Source of the DNA: Pseudoramibacter fermentans
Lineage (GTDB): Bacteria > Bacillota > Clostridia > Eubacteriales > Eubacteriaceae
DNA: 64,000 nucleotides
Reading direction: 5' to 3'
NCBI GenBank assembly: GCA_009493725.1
Contig: VOGB01000004.1
Span: 744,001-808,000, forward strand
A program made the position numbers and the translations under genes. Positions 18,008-26,553 of this stretch are shown here, in pieces. The notes under the pieces were generated by a model. It saw only the letters and a program-made list of their open reading frames with translations. It searched no databases and was not told the DNA's origin. The stretch's first letter is position 1. Every line of letters starts with the position of its first letter.

Positions 18008-18015
18008 ATCGTCCT

Positions 18016-18750
18016 TTATTCTAATGCATAATTAAGTTGAGCACATAGTGCCATTCCTGCTGTTTCAGTTCTTAATATTCTCTTTCCCAAGGAGACACTC
18101 TCAGCGCCGGCTTTTTCCAAAGTACTGACTTCTTCTTCAGCAAAGCCGCCTTCCGGCCCAATCAATATATTGATCTGATCAACCGGATGCTCCCATTGCT
18201 GAACAACTTCTTTTAAAGAACGTTTTTTCTCATTTTCATAAGCAATGAGACTTTTTCCATGAAATTTGTCGAGCTTTGAAAGAAAAATTGGCAAATGGAC
18301 TTGAGGAATACGACCGCGTTTTGACTGCTGTGCTGCCGATTTTGCGATTTTCTGCCAACGTGCAACTTTTTTCTTAATTGCTTTGGCTTCTTTTAAATGA
18401 ACAACACAAAATTGGGATTCAAACGGAATGAAATCACTTACCCCCAATTCCGTGCCTTTTTGAATAATCTCATCCATCTTTTTCCCCTTAGCCAAGCCCT
18501 GATATAAAACCAGTCGATAAGGTAGCTCGCTCTCTGAAGGATAAACATCAAGAATTTGCGCAGTCAATCTTTTTTCAGAGGATATTTGTTCGCCGATTTT
18601 ACAAAGATAATCTGAGCCATCTCCATCACAAATTACAAATTTTTCCTGATTTTGAATGCGGAGGACATCGATAATATGATGAAAATCTTCCCCCACTATT
18701 TCTATTTTATCGCGATGAATCTGATCTGGTGATACGAAAAAATGATGCAT
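18016..18750 (-). CDS. rsmE: 16S rRNA m3U1498 methyltransferase
   Basis: RsmE methylates U1498 of 16S rRNA and belongs to the SPOUT superfamily. The protein has the N-terminal PUA-like part (MHHFFV start, HHIIDVLR) and the trefoil-knot motifs LIGPEGGFAEEE and SLGKRILRTETA. A longer frame starts at 18786, but the ATG at 18750 has GGGGG four bases upstream and forms TAATG with the prmA stop, so translation is coupled. That gives 244 residues, the usual size. Confidence 0.95.
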   Translation of the reverse strand: MHHFFVSPDQIHRDKIEIVGEDFHHIIDVLRIQNQEKFVICDGDGSDYLCKIGEQISSEKRLTAQILDVYPSESELPYRLVLYQGLAKGKKMDEIIQKGTELGVSDFIPFESQFCVVHLKEAKAIKKKVARWQKIAKSAAQQSKRGRIPQVHLPIFLSKLDKFHGKSLIAYENEKKRSLKEVVQQWEHPVDQINILIGPEGGFAEEEVSTLEKAGAESVSLGKRILRTETAGMALCAQLNYALE

Positions 18751-19697
18751 TATTCCCCCTGTTTCTTCGCGATAACAGCGTACCACTCGCCTTGATTGTC
18801 GACCTCCAGTATTTCAAAGCCGTGTGCAATCAGACTATTTTTCACATCGTCTACATATTTTTCGATAATACCGGAAGAAATAAATAGACCATCTTCTTTC
18901 AAGTACATCCGAATTGAGTCAATCAAACGAATAATAACTTCCGCTAAAATATTCGAAACGATAAGATCAGCCTGCTGATCCTTTGGAATAACATCGAGCA
19001 AATCCCCTTCTTTGATCTCTACTTTATCCTGAAGGTCATTTAACTGGACATCCGCTACAGCCGCGTCAACCGCAACCGGATCAACATCCACACCAATAAC
19101 TTTCGCCGCACCTAATTTGGCTGCAATGATCGACAAAATCCCAGAACCACATCCAACATCATAAACGCAGTCAGAATCCTTAACGTATTTATCTAACGCA
19201 CGTGTACACAATTGTGTGGTTTCATGGGTGCCTGTTCCAAATGCCATCCCTGGATCCATTTTAATAACGACTTCTTCACCAGATGGCTCGTAATTTTCCC
19301 AAATTGGGACAATGACAACACGATCACCGATTTTTGTCGGTTTATAAAAAGCCTGCCAAGCCGTTGCCCAGTCTTCTTCCTTTACTGACGATACGTTAAT
19401 CTGATAATCCCCCGGATCGAGACCAAATTGACGAATTTGAGCAATATCATGCTCAATCTGATCCAATTTCTGATTAAAATCGTTATCGTCTGGCAAATAT
19501 CCCGTAATCTTTGAGATATTTGGATCAAAATCCAAAATTTTCTGATCAAAATAATTAATCGTCGGATCGTCTTGAACGGCTATCAGATTTTCAACAGACT
19601 CAATCGCTGTTCCTTTTAAGCCGGCTTCATATAATATATTGGTTACGGCATCTTCCGCTTCACGTTTAATGATTATTTCTATAGCTTTCCAATCCAT
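18750..19697 (-). CDS. prmA: Ribosomal protein L11 methyltransferase
   Basis: Trimethylates ribosomal protein L11 using S-adenosylmethionine. The product has an N-terminal substrate-binding region and the class I methyltransferase motif VYDVGCGSGILSIIAAKLGA, preceded by the PGMAFGTGTHETTQ block that identifies PrmA, and followed by the NPPY-like VSNILAEVI. I start at ATG 19697 (MDWKAIEI), ten bases after GGGAG, because the longer TTG start overlaps that site. It is the first gene of prmA-rsmE-mtaB-hit; dnaJ, often upstream, is not here. Confidence 0.96.
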   Translation of the reverse strand: MDWKAIEIIIKREAEDAVTNILYEAGLKGTAIESVENLIAVQDDPTINYFDQKILDFDPNISKITGYLPDDNDFNQKLDQIEHDIAQIRQFGLDPGDYQINVSSVKEEDWATAWQAFYKPTKIGDRVVIVPIWENYEPSGEEVVIKMDPGMAFGTGTHETTQLCTRALDKYVKDSDCVYDVGCGSGILSIIAAKLGAAKVIGVDVDPVAVDAAVADVQLNDLQDKVEIKEGDLLDVIPKDQQADLIVSNILAEVIIRLIDSIRMYLKEDGLFISSGIIEKYVDDVKNSLIAHGFEILEVDNQGEWYAVIAKKQGE

Positions 19698-19728
19698 ATG
19701 GCGTATACTCCCTTTCAATCTTTGCTAT

Positions 19729-19756
19729 ATTATACCAGAATAAAAAAACTTGTCAC
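19729..19756 (-). promoter_or_regulatory. prmA promoter
   Basis: Minus strand -35 GTGACA (19751-19756), 16-bp spacer, -10 TATAAT (19729-19734). Confidence 0.6.
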
Positions 19757-19866
19757 TTCTGGAACATCAGTATTTTGTCCTTTCCCGGCAAATATCCGTT
19801 ATTTCATCCTTTTCTTTATTAAAATGTGGTAAAATAAACAATATATAAAACTTAAAGGAGAAAATT

Positions 19867-20235
19867 ATGCCTAGTTTAGATAAAGATAGAGAAGGGATTT
19901 CCCGTTCGATTCAGGAATATGTCCCTGGTAAACAAGTGACTCTGGCCCACGTAATCGCAAATCCCAAGCACGATGTTTACGTCAAATTGGGATTGGAATC
20001 TGACCGCGACGACGCAATCGGCATTCTGACTATTACACCAAGCGAAGCAGCCATTATTTCTGCCGATGTCGGTACGAAGGCTGCTGACGTTCAAATTGGT
20101 TTTCTCGACCGTTTCAGCGGCTCTTTGGTCATTACAGGAAAAATCAGCGATGTCAACTCTGCAGTACGGGAAATCATCAATTTCCTGCGCAATACGCTTG
20201 GTTTTGATGCACCAGATCATATTACACATTCGTAA
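19867..20235 (+). CDS. EutS/PduU-type microcompartment shell protein
   Basis: A 122-residue circularly permuted BMC-domain protein. The segments EYVPGKQVTLAHVIANP, IGILTITPSEAAI, KAADVQIGFLDRFSG and SLVITG follow EutS closely over the whole length. EutS and PduU hexamers are minor shell components of ethanolamine and propanediol microcompartments. RBS AAAGGAG. Two bases separate it from the EutP-like gene, the order found at the head of eut operons, but no other shell or catabolic gene is present in this window. It may serve a compartment encoded elsewhere, or be a relic or a repurposed pair. Confidence 0.92.
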   Translation: MPSLDKDREGISRSIQEYVPGKQVTLAHVIANPKHDVYVKLGLESDRDDAIGILTITPSEAAIISADVGTKAADVQIGFLDRFSGSLVITGKISDVNSAVREIINFLRNTLGFDAPDHITHS

Positions 20236-20237
20236 AA

Positions 20238-20711
20238 ATGGCCAGCAATAAAAACCGCGTCGCTTTAATGGGTCGAATCAGAAGCGGAAAAACAACTTTA
20301 ATGCAAGCTTTGCAGAATAAAGAGCTGAAATACGCGAAAACACAGCAAGTGACGTATACCGACAACTTTATTGATACGCCCGGAGAATTCATTGAAATGT
20401 CGATTTTCGCCCATCAGGCTGTTTCCGTATCTTTGGACGCTTCACTCATCATTATGGTCAGTTCATGTATTGATACGCAGAATTCAATTCGCCCGAATTT
20501 TATCACCATGTTCAATTTGCCTGCAATTGGTGTCGTCACAAAAATTGACCGCGAAGACGGCAATCGTAAAAGAAGCCGCCACTATCTCCAATACGCGGGT
20601 ATTCCCGACAACAAGATTTTCGAAATATCGTCCTACACAGGTGAAGGTTTGGACGTTTTATCTGAAGAAATCCACAAATACGTCAATCGCGACGGACATG
20701 ATTTTTCTTAA
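20238..20711 (+). CDS. EutP/PduV-like small GTPase
   Basis: A 157-residue P-loop protein, the size of EutP. G-motifs are intact: G1 GRIRSGKT (residues 12-19), G3 DTPGE, G4 TKID and G5 SSYTGEG. EutP and PduV are associated with microcompartments; PduV has been linked to the compartment surface and movement, and EutP has been reported as an acetate kinase in one Gram-negative. No good ribosome binding site precedes the ATG, so translation probably depends on the shell gene two bases upstream. All motifs intact argues against decay. Confidence 0.9.
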   Translation: MASNKNRVALMGRIRSGKTTLMQALQNKELKYAKTQQVTYTDNFIDTPGEFIEMSIFAHQAVSVSLDASLIIMVSSCIDTQNSIRPNFITMFNLPAIGVVTKIDREDGNRKRSRHYLQYAGIPDNKIFEISSYTGEGLDVLSEEIHKYVNRDGHDFS

Positions 20712-20727
20712 ATATATTCAAATTGAT

Positions 20728-20758
20728 AAAGCCGCATTCAAAAGAATTGCGGCTTTTA
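20728..20758. terminator. Bidirectional terminator
   Basis: AAAGCCGCATTC pairs with GAATTGCGGCTTT (one bulged base) around AAAA, with a T-run on the plus side and A-rich flank for the minus side. It separates the convergent EutP-like and NifX-like genes. Confidence 0.8.
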
Positions 20759-20764
20759 TTAATA

Positions 20765-21109
20765 TTATTTACTTTTATCACCTGAACACACTGCTGAGGC
20801 ATCATCTTTTAACTGATCGTGAAGAAAAAGATCAATCGCGGTATCTGCATTCCCCGATGCGCCTGCAATAATCTGAATGTTTCTGTCACTCAGCATTTGC
20901 CTAGCTTCTTTTCCTATTTTTCCGCAAATCAGCACATCAGCGCCGATTCCCTTTAAAAATCCGACCAGCATAAATTTATTCTGTTCTGGCGCATCGACAA
21001 CCCACGTTGTTTTTACCGATTCACCTTCCGTATTGTACACTTTAAATTGTTTCGTTCTTCCAAAATGATTAAAGACTGTGCCATGATCGTAAGAGACTGC
21101 AATTTTCAT
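20765..21109 (-). CDS. NifX/NafY-type (NifB C-terminal-like) protein
   Basis: A 114-residue protein with the dinitrogenase iron-molybdenum cofactor-binding fold: start MKIAVSYDHGTVFNHFGRTKQF, then GADVLICGKIGKEA. Such single-domain proteins are widespread in anaerobes without nitrogenase and are thought to bind iron-sulfur or molybdenum clusters. It ends with a short Cys-containing tail (AVCSGDKSK). Last gene in an operon after trxB and a flavodoxin, 33 bp downstream of the latter, which suggests a redox or cluster-handling role. No nif genes accompany it. Confidence 0.85.
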   Translation of the reverse strand: MKIAVSYDHGTVFNHFGRTKQFKVYNTEGESVKTTWVVDAPEQNKFMLVGFLKGIGADVLICGKIGKEARQMLSDRNIQIIAGASGNADTAIDLFLHDQLKDDASAVCSGDKSK

Positions 21110-21142
21110 ATTAACGCCTGCTCAAATCGCTAAAAAAGCTAA

Positions 21143-21616
21143 TTACATCGTTTTAACCCAGGTATCCACTTCATCCTGAAAAGCTGTCGATGAAAACCGC
21201 TTTGCCGCAACTAGGACAGCTCCCGGTGCTGACGCTTTGAGTGATTCCCAAGCATCATCTATACCACTGGACCCTGACGTTGCAAAAAGGGCAACTTGTT
21301 TTCCCTTCCATTCTGCACCTTCAAAAAATGTATTGACAATCGTCGGTGCTTTATACCACCAAATTGGAAAGCCCACATAAATTCGATCGTATTCGCTGAT
21401 ATCTGGCGTCGTTTCTGCCATCGGCGGTCTAAAATCTGGCTGATCCTTCATTTCTACGGATGAACGGCTCTTATCATCCTGCCAATTTAAATCTTCTGGC
21501 GTGTACGGCGTCTCCGGTTTTATTTCAAAAAGTTCTGATTTTGATGCCTTCGCAACCATTTCTGCAATTCGTTTAGTTGTACCTGTTGCGCTAAAATATG
21601 CGACTAATGTTTTCAT
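21143..21616 (-). CDS. Flavodoxin
   Basis: A 157-residue flavodoxin-4-type protein. The FMN phosphate loop reads FSATGTTKRIAEMVA (residues 8-22) and the isoalloxazine-binding segment is VGFPIWWYKAP. It is a low-potential electron carrier or a small flavin reductase. Encoded 23 bp after trxB in the same operon, with the NifX-like gene behind it. Confidence 0.92.
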   Translation of the reverse strand: MKTLVAYFSATGTTKRIAEMVAKASKSELFEIKPETPYTPEDLNWQDDKSRSSVEMKDQPDFRPPMAETTPDISEYDRIYVGFPIWWYKAPTIVNTFFEGAEWKGKQVALFATSGSSGIDDAWESLKASAPGAVLVAAKRFSSTAFQDEVDTWVKTM

Positions 21617-21639
21617 AAATTGATCCTCCTAATTTAATT

Positions 21640-22560
21640 TTACCACTCTTTTGTATTTAAATATCTTTCAACAGAAGCGACAGCATTGGCGCCGTCACCC
21701 ACAGCAGTTGCTACCTGACGAACTTCCTTCTGTCTCACATCTCCAGCTGCAAAAATACCAGGTGCAGAGGTTCTGCCGTCTTCTCCGGCAATAATATAGC
21801 CCTTTTCATCACATTTACAAACTTGGTCGAAGCCATCTGAATTTGGGACAATCCCAACTGCGATGAATACGCCAGACACGTCTAAGAGTTGCTCTTCATT
21901 TGTATTTTTATCTTTTGTCCGAAGGCCATTCACCATGCCGTCTTCTCCGACGATTTCGACAGGAAGATGATTCCAAACTAGTTCAATGCGATCCGATTCA
22001 AAAAGTTTATTCTGTAAAGCCTTTTGCGCGCGAAGCTGATCTCTGCGATGCACAAGATAAACCTTTCGGCATGTTCTCGCTAAAAAGATCGCATCTTCAA
22101 CCGCGACGTTTCCGCCGCCAACAACCGCGACATCCTTATCCTTATAAAATGCTCCATCGCAAGTTGCGCAATATGAAACGCCTTTGCCTGCGTATTCAGC
22201 TTCTCCCGGAATATTTAATAGACTATGCTTCGCACCGGTCGCGAACAAAACGGTTTTGGCTGTCAAGGTTTCTTCAGCAGTAATGACCTTTTTTTCTTCT
22301 CCAAGGTCTTCTATTTTTTGGACATCACCCATTTTAAACTGTACGCCCAACTGATCCGCATGCTCTCTCATTTTCTGAGCCAAGTCAAATCCATTAATAC
22401 TCGGAAATCCAGGATAGTTATCCACTTCGTAGGTATCGACAATTTGACCGCCGCTCATAAAATTTCGTTCTATTACAAGCGCATCAAGTCCTGCACGCTG
22501 CGCGTATATTCCTGCTGTCATGCCAGCAGGTCCTGATCCAATAATAATTAAATCGTACAT
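21640..22560 (-). CDS. trxB: Thioredoxin reductase
   Basis: A 306-residue FAD/NADPH enzyme that keeps thioredoxin reduced. FAD-binding GSGPAGMTAGIYAQRAG near the N-terminus, redox-active CATC in SYCATCDGAFYK, NADPH-binding GGGNVAVEDA, and the C-terminal FAD motif GIFAAGDV are all present. Usual length. No thioredoxin gene lies beside it; the next gene is a flavodoxin, which could be an alternative redox partner. It sits 19 bp after pepP. Confidence 0.95.
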   Translation of the reverse strand: MYDLIIIGSGPAGMTAGIYAQRAGLDALVIERNFMSGGQIVDTYEVDNYPGFPSINGFDLAQKMREHADQLGVQFKMGDVQKIEDLGEEKKVITAEETLTAKTVLFATGAKHSLLNIPGEAEYAGKGVSYCATCDGAFYKDKDVAVVGGGNVAVEDAIFLARTCRKVYLVHRRDQLRAQKALQNKLFESDRIELVWNHLPVEIVGEDGMVNGLRTKDKNTNEEQLLDVSGVFIAVGIVPNSDGFDQVCKCDEKGYIIAGEDGRTSAPGIFAAGDVRQKEVRQVATAVGDGANAVASVERYLNTKEW

Positions 22561-22579
22561 CGTTCGTCCCTCTTTATAT

Positions 22580-23782
22580 TTACATCATGCTTTCAATGAT
22601 ATCTACAGACTTCGGTATTTCTGCCGATAAAACCACAGGTCCTGCCTCTGTAATCAAAATATCATCTTCAATACGGACGCCCATCCCACGGTCTGCCATA
22701 TACAGGCCCGGTTCACAGGTAATGACCATTCCCGGTTTTAACGTCACTCTTCTGTCTTCGCAAAGATCGTGAGTATCCAACCCCAGCGAATGACCGATAC
22801 CATGATAATAATAATCATCGATGGTTTTTTCAGGATCAAACAGATCCGTTGCAAGGCCGTATTGATTCAGCAGCTCTCTGGATTTTTCCTGAACATCCCG
22901 CATATTCGTTCCCACTTGATAATAGGGAATGATATCGCGTTGGGCCTGGAGCACTGCTTCGTACAATGCTCGTTGATCTCTTGTATAGTGTCCGTTTACC
23001 GGAAACGTCCGACTAATATCGGAACAATATCCGCGATAACGCGCACCGAGATCAAAGAGAATCATGGTATGATCAACCATTCTCTTTCGGTTCGTCATGT
23101 AATGGAGAATCGGTGCATCTTCACCTGAAACCGCGATAGTACCAAAAGCCGTTTCTTCTGCTCCATGACTTAAAATCGTATATTCGAAAATATCTTGAGC
23201 TTGGTATTCAAAATCACCGGGTTTTAAATTTGCCAAGATCTGATTAATGCCTAGATGTGTCAGGTGAATGGCGTGGCGCATTAGTGCAAGCTCTTCTTCG
23301 GATTTGACTAATCTCATCTTTGAAAGGAGTGGTAAAAGTGAATGTTTGTGTTCAAGGCCAAACTCTCTTTTCTGATGATCTGGAACCGTATCATCTTCGT
23401 AATAGTCGAGTCCTTTTAAATCTGAACAGAAAGATTCAAATTCATCGAGATAACGAATATCATCGATCCCTGATTTCTGATGCGCTGCATCAATTGAAAT
23501 ATGACGGCCAAACCACTTTTCTTTAAAGGGATCTGGCTTACGGATAAACAAAGTTGTCGAATTCTGTCCGTGCATCTTTGCCAAGACCAATATGCCTTCT
23601 GGCTCGGTTAAACCTGTTAAATATAAATAATTGTTGTTCACGTAAAATGGATAATTTTCATCCAACGATTTGCTGACTTCGCAGCCCGCGCCAATAATGG
23701 TAGCGCTCTGGTCCGGCAGTAAATCGTACAACGCTTCCCGCTTGTTCTGATAAAATTCTTGTGAAAGTTCCTTTACCATCAT
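22580..23782 (-). CDS. pepP: Xaa-Pro aminopeptidase (M24B)
   Basis: A 400-residue proline-specific aminopeptidase. The N-terminal domain is typical of PepP, and the C-terminal pita-bread domain holds the dinuclear metal ligands in LFDLGARYRGYCSDISRTFP (two Asp), GIGHSLGLDTHD (His), and TCEPGLY and VRIEDDILIT (two Glu). Two consecutive ATG codons follow GAGAGG; either may be used. Gene three of the six-gene operon that starts at 25102. Confidence 0.93.
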   Translation of the reverse strand: MMVKELSQEFYQNKREALYDLLPDQSATIIGAGCEVSKSLDENYPFYVNNNYLYLTGLTEPEGILVLAKMHGQNSTTLFIRKPDPFKEKWFGRHISIDAAHQKSGIDDIRYLDEFESFCSDLKGLDYYEDDTVPDHQKREFGLEHKHSLLPLLSKMRLVKSEEELALMRHAIHLTHLGINQILANLKPGDFEYQAQDIFEYTILSHGAEETAFGTIAVSGEDAPILHYMTNRKRMVDHTMILFDLGARYRGYCSDISRTFPVNGHYTRDQRALYEAVLQAQRDIIPYYQVGTNMRDVQEKSRELLNQYGLATDLFDPEKTIDDYYYHGIGHSLGLDTHDLCEDRRVTLKPGMVITCEPGLYMADRGMGVRIEDDILITEAGPVVLSAEIPKSVDIIESMM

Positions 23783-23798
23783 TATGCCTCTCTTTTGC

Positions 23799-24611
23799 TC
23801 ATCTTGGTAATATATAACGCTTAATTATTTCAGCCACGCCATCATGATCACAATCGCATGGTCCGATGATATCGGCATTTTTTATTAAGACATTGCTGCT
23901 GTTTGGCATCGCGATGCCGATTCCTGCTGTTTTGAGCAATTGCAGATCATTTTCGTCATCGCCGATCGCCACAACCTGTTTAAACGAAACATCATAATGC
24001 GCACATACCTTGGCCAATGCCTGTGCTTTATTTAGCGACTTTGGCGCAATTTCAACAATTTTGTCTCCGCCATCATATGAAACAGCACCATTTGTATGAA
24101 TTAGGCGAGCGGCTGTTACTTCTTCTTCGTTTCTGCAATAAAATATAATCCTCACTGGGTGATCAATATTTTCAATGTGTGCCGCCCTTTGAACGTAAGG
24201 CTTTTTTAGAACCTGTTTGGCCGTGCGACTTGCTGTTTCCGTCGACGCGTTTTCATAATAAACCATTGAAACAGTGTCGACAAAATAAAATAATGAAGTC
24301 CTTCGTATTTGTTTCAACAACACTTGAAACACATCTGCTGCAAAGCAGTTCTCACGCCAGAGCAGCGAATGACCTGTATAGATGCCTGCACCGCCGTTGC
24401 ACACGTGCCAATTATTTTGAACTTCGGGATTCAGCTGATCAGTAAAATCGATCTGTGAATGAAAAAACCGTCCACTCGCCGTAACAACATGAATTCCTGC
24501 CTTTTCGCACTGCACGAGCATGCGTTTGTTTTCTTCTGAAATGATCTTTTTAGAATTTAAAAGCGTGTTATCCAAATCCAATGCAAGCAGGCGAATATCC
24601 GGGTTCATCAT
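23799..24611 (-). CDS. Cof-type HAD-IIB family hydrolase
   Basis: A phosphatase of the Cof subfamily, about 270 residues. HAD motif I reads LALDLDNTLLNSKK close to the N-terminus, motif II is TASGR, and motifs III/IV are in KAQALAKVC and AIGDDENDLQLLKTAGIGIAM. These enzymes remove phosphate from sugar phosphates, FMN or PLP, with overlapping specificities. I use the ATG at 24611, which overlaps the TGA of the upstream membrane-protein gene as ATGA; the track-length frame beginning at 24641 has no reason to be preferred. Confidence 0.9.
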   Translation of the reverse strand: MMNPDIRLLALDLDNTLLNSKKIISEENKRMLVQCEKAGIHVVTASGRFFHSQIDFTDQLNPEVQNNWHVCNGGAGIYTGHSLLWRENCFAADVFQVLLKQIRRTSLFYFVDTVSMVYYENASTETASRTAKQVLKKPYVQRAAHIENIDHPVRIIFYCRNEEEVTAARLIHTNGAVSYDGGDKIVEIAPKSLNKAQALAKVCAHYDVSFKQVVAIGDDENDLQLLKTAGIGIAMPNSSNVLIKNADIIGPCDCDHDGVAEIIKRYILPR

Positions 24612-25102
24612 GCACCCACTGCCATCAAGCCAAAGGCACAAAGTGATGTGACAATGATCCCAGCAATAGCAGAACCTAAAACGGCCGACAACACACCTTG
24701 CTTAAAATCCATTTCAATAAGCGAGGCAGCCAGACAGCCCGTCCAAACCCCTGTCCCCGGCAGAGGAATAGCAATGAAAATCATCAGTCCCCAGAACTTA
24801 TATTTGGTAATGCTTTTCGATTTGTTGATGCCGCGAGTATGCAGCCATTCTGCGAAACGTCCCAAAGCGCCCTTTTTCCCTCTCATCCATTTTAAAAACG
24901 CCGGTAAAAATTTTAAAATAATTGGCGCTGGAACGATCGAGCCTGCCCATGCAAGCAAAAAGGTCTGCAGATAGGGCATCCGCATCAATAAAGTCCCCAC
25001 TGGGATCGCCCCTCTGAGCTCAACGATCGGGATCATTGAAATAATGAAAACTTCAAGCCAATTTGGAAGAAACGAAAAAAATTGTATAATTGAATGTGCC
25101 AA
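24608..25102 (-). CDS. COG2426 family membrane protein (small multidrug export-like)
   Basis: A 164-residue integral membrane protein with several hydrophobic segments and the family motifs PIVELRGAIPVG (residues 26-37) and AIPLPGTGVWTGCLAA. The family is often labelled small multidrug export protein, but a transport function is not well established. It has AAGGAGC before the ATG and is first in the operon that also carries the HAD hydrolase, pepP, trxB, flavodoxin and NifX-like genes. Confidence 0.85.
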   Translation of the reverse strand: MAHSIIQFFSFLPNWLEVFIISMIPIVELRGAIPVGTLLMRMPYLQTFLLAWAGSIVPAPIILKFLPAFLKWMRGKKGALGRFAEWLHTRGINKSKSITKYKFWGLMIFIAIPLPGTGVWTGCLAASLIEMDFKQGVLSAVLGSAIAGIIVTSLCAFGLMAVGA

Positions 25103-25115
25103 ATCAATGCTCCTT

Positions 25116-25144
25116 TTGTATTGTTTCCTTATTCGTGTTAAAAT
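25116..25144 (+). promoter_or_regulatory. Promoter of the TtcA-like gene
   Basis: -35 TTGTAT (25116-25121), 17-bp spacer, -10 TAAAAT (25139-25144), about 80 bp before the start codon and overlapping the divergent operon's leader. Confidence 0.6.
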
Positions 25145-25224
25145 GACAAATGCTATGACATATATTTTACACCAAAAAGGATAAATTACAATTGATAGTT
25201 TACTATTTAAAGGATCGTTAATCT

Positions 25225-25950
25225 ATGAAAAAAATATTAGGACCGATGCGCCGTGCTATCCAACAATTCCATATGATCGAAAATGGTGACCGCATTGCGG
25301 TTGGGTTATCTGGTGGAAAAGACAGCATTGCCTTATTGGCAGCACTGGCGCGATATCAAAAATTTGCACCTGTACAATTTGATCTGGAGGCTGTGACCAT
25401 TGACGCTGGTCTTGAGGGAATGGATTTTTCTCCGCTCATCACCTACTGCCATGACATCCATGTTCCCTATACCATATTAAAGACATCGATTGCGACTGTT
25501 GTATTTGACATTCGCAATGAATCAAATCCATGCTCTTTATGCGCGAGAATGCGCCGCGGCGCATTGCACAATCTGTGCCGCAGGCTCAACTGTAATAAAT
25601 TAGCGCTGGGGCATCATGCAGATGACGCCGTTGAAACCTTTTTCTTAAGCCTTTTTTTTGAAGGCCGCATCAATACTTTTCAGCCCGTCACTTTTTTGGA
25701 CCGAAAACAGATCACTCTCATCCGTCCTTTGGTTTTTGTCAAAGAAAAAGATATTATTTACGATTCAGAGTGCCAATCATTACCTATCATTGGATCAACC
25801 TGTCCCGCAGACGGATTTACAAAGCGCGAAGATGTCAAAAACTTTATCGCCAAAATGCGTGCCGAGATTCCGGATTTGAATAAAAAAGTTTTATCTGCCA
25901 TTCAAAATCCGCATCCTTTTATTCCGTGGACAAAGAATTTAAAAAAATAG
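25225..25950 (+). CDS. TtcA-family PP-loop ATPase (tRNA 2-thiocytidine synthetase-like)
   Basis: A 241-residue adenylating enzyme with the PP-loop SGGKDS near residue 30, a CSLCARMRRG CxxC near 105, GHHADDAVETF, and a late Cys in STCPADGFTKR. This set matches TtcA-type enzymes, which activate a tRNA base for sulfur transfer and bind an iron-sulfur cluster through these cysteines. Firmicute homologues are not all proven to modify C32, so I leave the symbol blank. Monocistronic, with its own promoter and terminator. Confidence 0.88.
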   Translation: MKKILGPMRRAIQQFHMIENGDRIAVGLSGGKDSIALLAALARYQKFAPVQFDLEAVTIDAGLEGMDFSPLITYCHDIHVPYTILKTSIATVVFDIRNESNPCSLCARMRRGALHNLCRRLNCNKLALGHHADDAVETFFLSLFFEGRINTFQPVTFLDRKQITLIRPLVFVKEKDIIYDSECQSLPIIGSTCPADGFTKREDVKNFIAKMRAEIPDLNKKVLSAIQNPHPFIPWTKNLKK

Positions 25951-25977
25951 AAGCATCCTAACACTTAGAATGCTTCT
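25949..25977. terminator. Bidirectional terminator
   Basis: AGAAGCATCCTAA and TTAGAATGCTTCT pair around CAC with one mismatch. It separates the convergent TtcA-like and Uma2 genes. Confidence 0.75.
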
Positions 25978-25987
25978 CCTAAATTCC

Positions 25988-26536
25988 TTATTGTGCCTTA
26001 AAAATACTCGAAAACGAAATAAACAGGTCCCGATAAATCGAAACTTTAATTCTTTGAGGAGAATTGTAAATCTTAGGAATAAAAGCGTTTTTCTTAAAAT
26101 TATATTCCAAGATTACCTGTTTTTGAGGATCAATGATCCAGTATTCCTTTACGCCTGCTTCAGCATAGATCCCCGTTTTCATCAAATAGATCATTTCTTC
26201 TTCTTCTGGAGTCACAATTTCAATCACCCAATCTGGGAATGAGCTGCCATTGACAGTGACCGAAAGTGAAGGGCGCAGCTGCGTATTGTGCATCTGCCCC
26301 ACCATCAAAACCTCATAAGGATCCGACAGCTGGTCGAGTGGGCGATGACTGAGATGATACTGCTTCAAAATTGAAGACAAATATTTAATGATCGCCTTCG
26401 CAGATGGATCTGTCGTATTTTTTGCGTATTCTTCACCATTTATAATTTCGCCCTGAGGGGTAAAGATCGGTTCCTCCTGCGCATTTTGTTCTGTCATAAC
26501 TGCGTCTTCAGCAATAGAATCGTGATTGTTATCCAT
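25988..26536 (-). CDS. Uma2 family (DUF820) nuclease-fold protein
   Basis: A 182-residue PD-(D/E)XK-fold protein. The C-terminal core WVIEIVTPEEE...MKTGIYAEAGVKEYWIIDP is the Uma2 signature, with the catalytic-type Glu and Lys retained. The upstream strand, usually PD followed by hydrophobics, reads RPSLSV, so the first acidic ligand appears to be Ser. It could be inactive or use the nearby Asp of FPDW. The N-terminal 45 residues are acidic and probably disordered. It is third in an operon behind a small alarmone synthetase. Uma2 proteins have no settled function. Confidence 0.8.
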   Translation of the reverse strand: MDNNHDSIAEDAVMTEQNAQEEPIFTPQGEIINGEEYAKNTTDPSAKAIIKYLSSILKQYHLSHRPLDQLSDPYEVLMVGQMHNTQLRPSLSVTVNGSSFPDWVIEIVTPEEEEMIYLMKTGIYAEAGVKEYWIIDPQKQVILEYNFKKNAFIPKIYNSPQRIKVSIYRDLFISFSSIFKAQ

Positions 26537-26553
26537 TTTTATCTTTTACTCCT

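Noticed and set aside
19867..20711. A full ethanolamine-utilisation operon
   Set aside because: Only the EutS and EutP-like genes are present; flanking genes belong to other functions.
20371..20871. Plus-strand 166-residue frame over the EutP-like gene
   Set aside because: It runs in another frame of a gene with intact GTPase motifs and crosses a terminator.
20765..21109. Nitrogen fixation locus suggested by the NifX-like protein
   Set aside because: No nifHDK, nifB or nifEN genes are present, and single-domain NifX-like proteins are common without nitrogenase.
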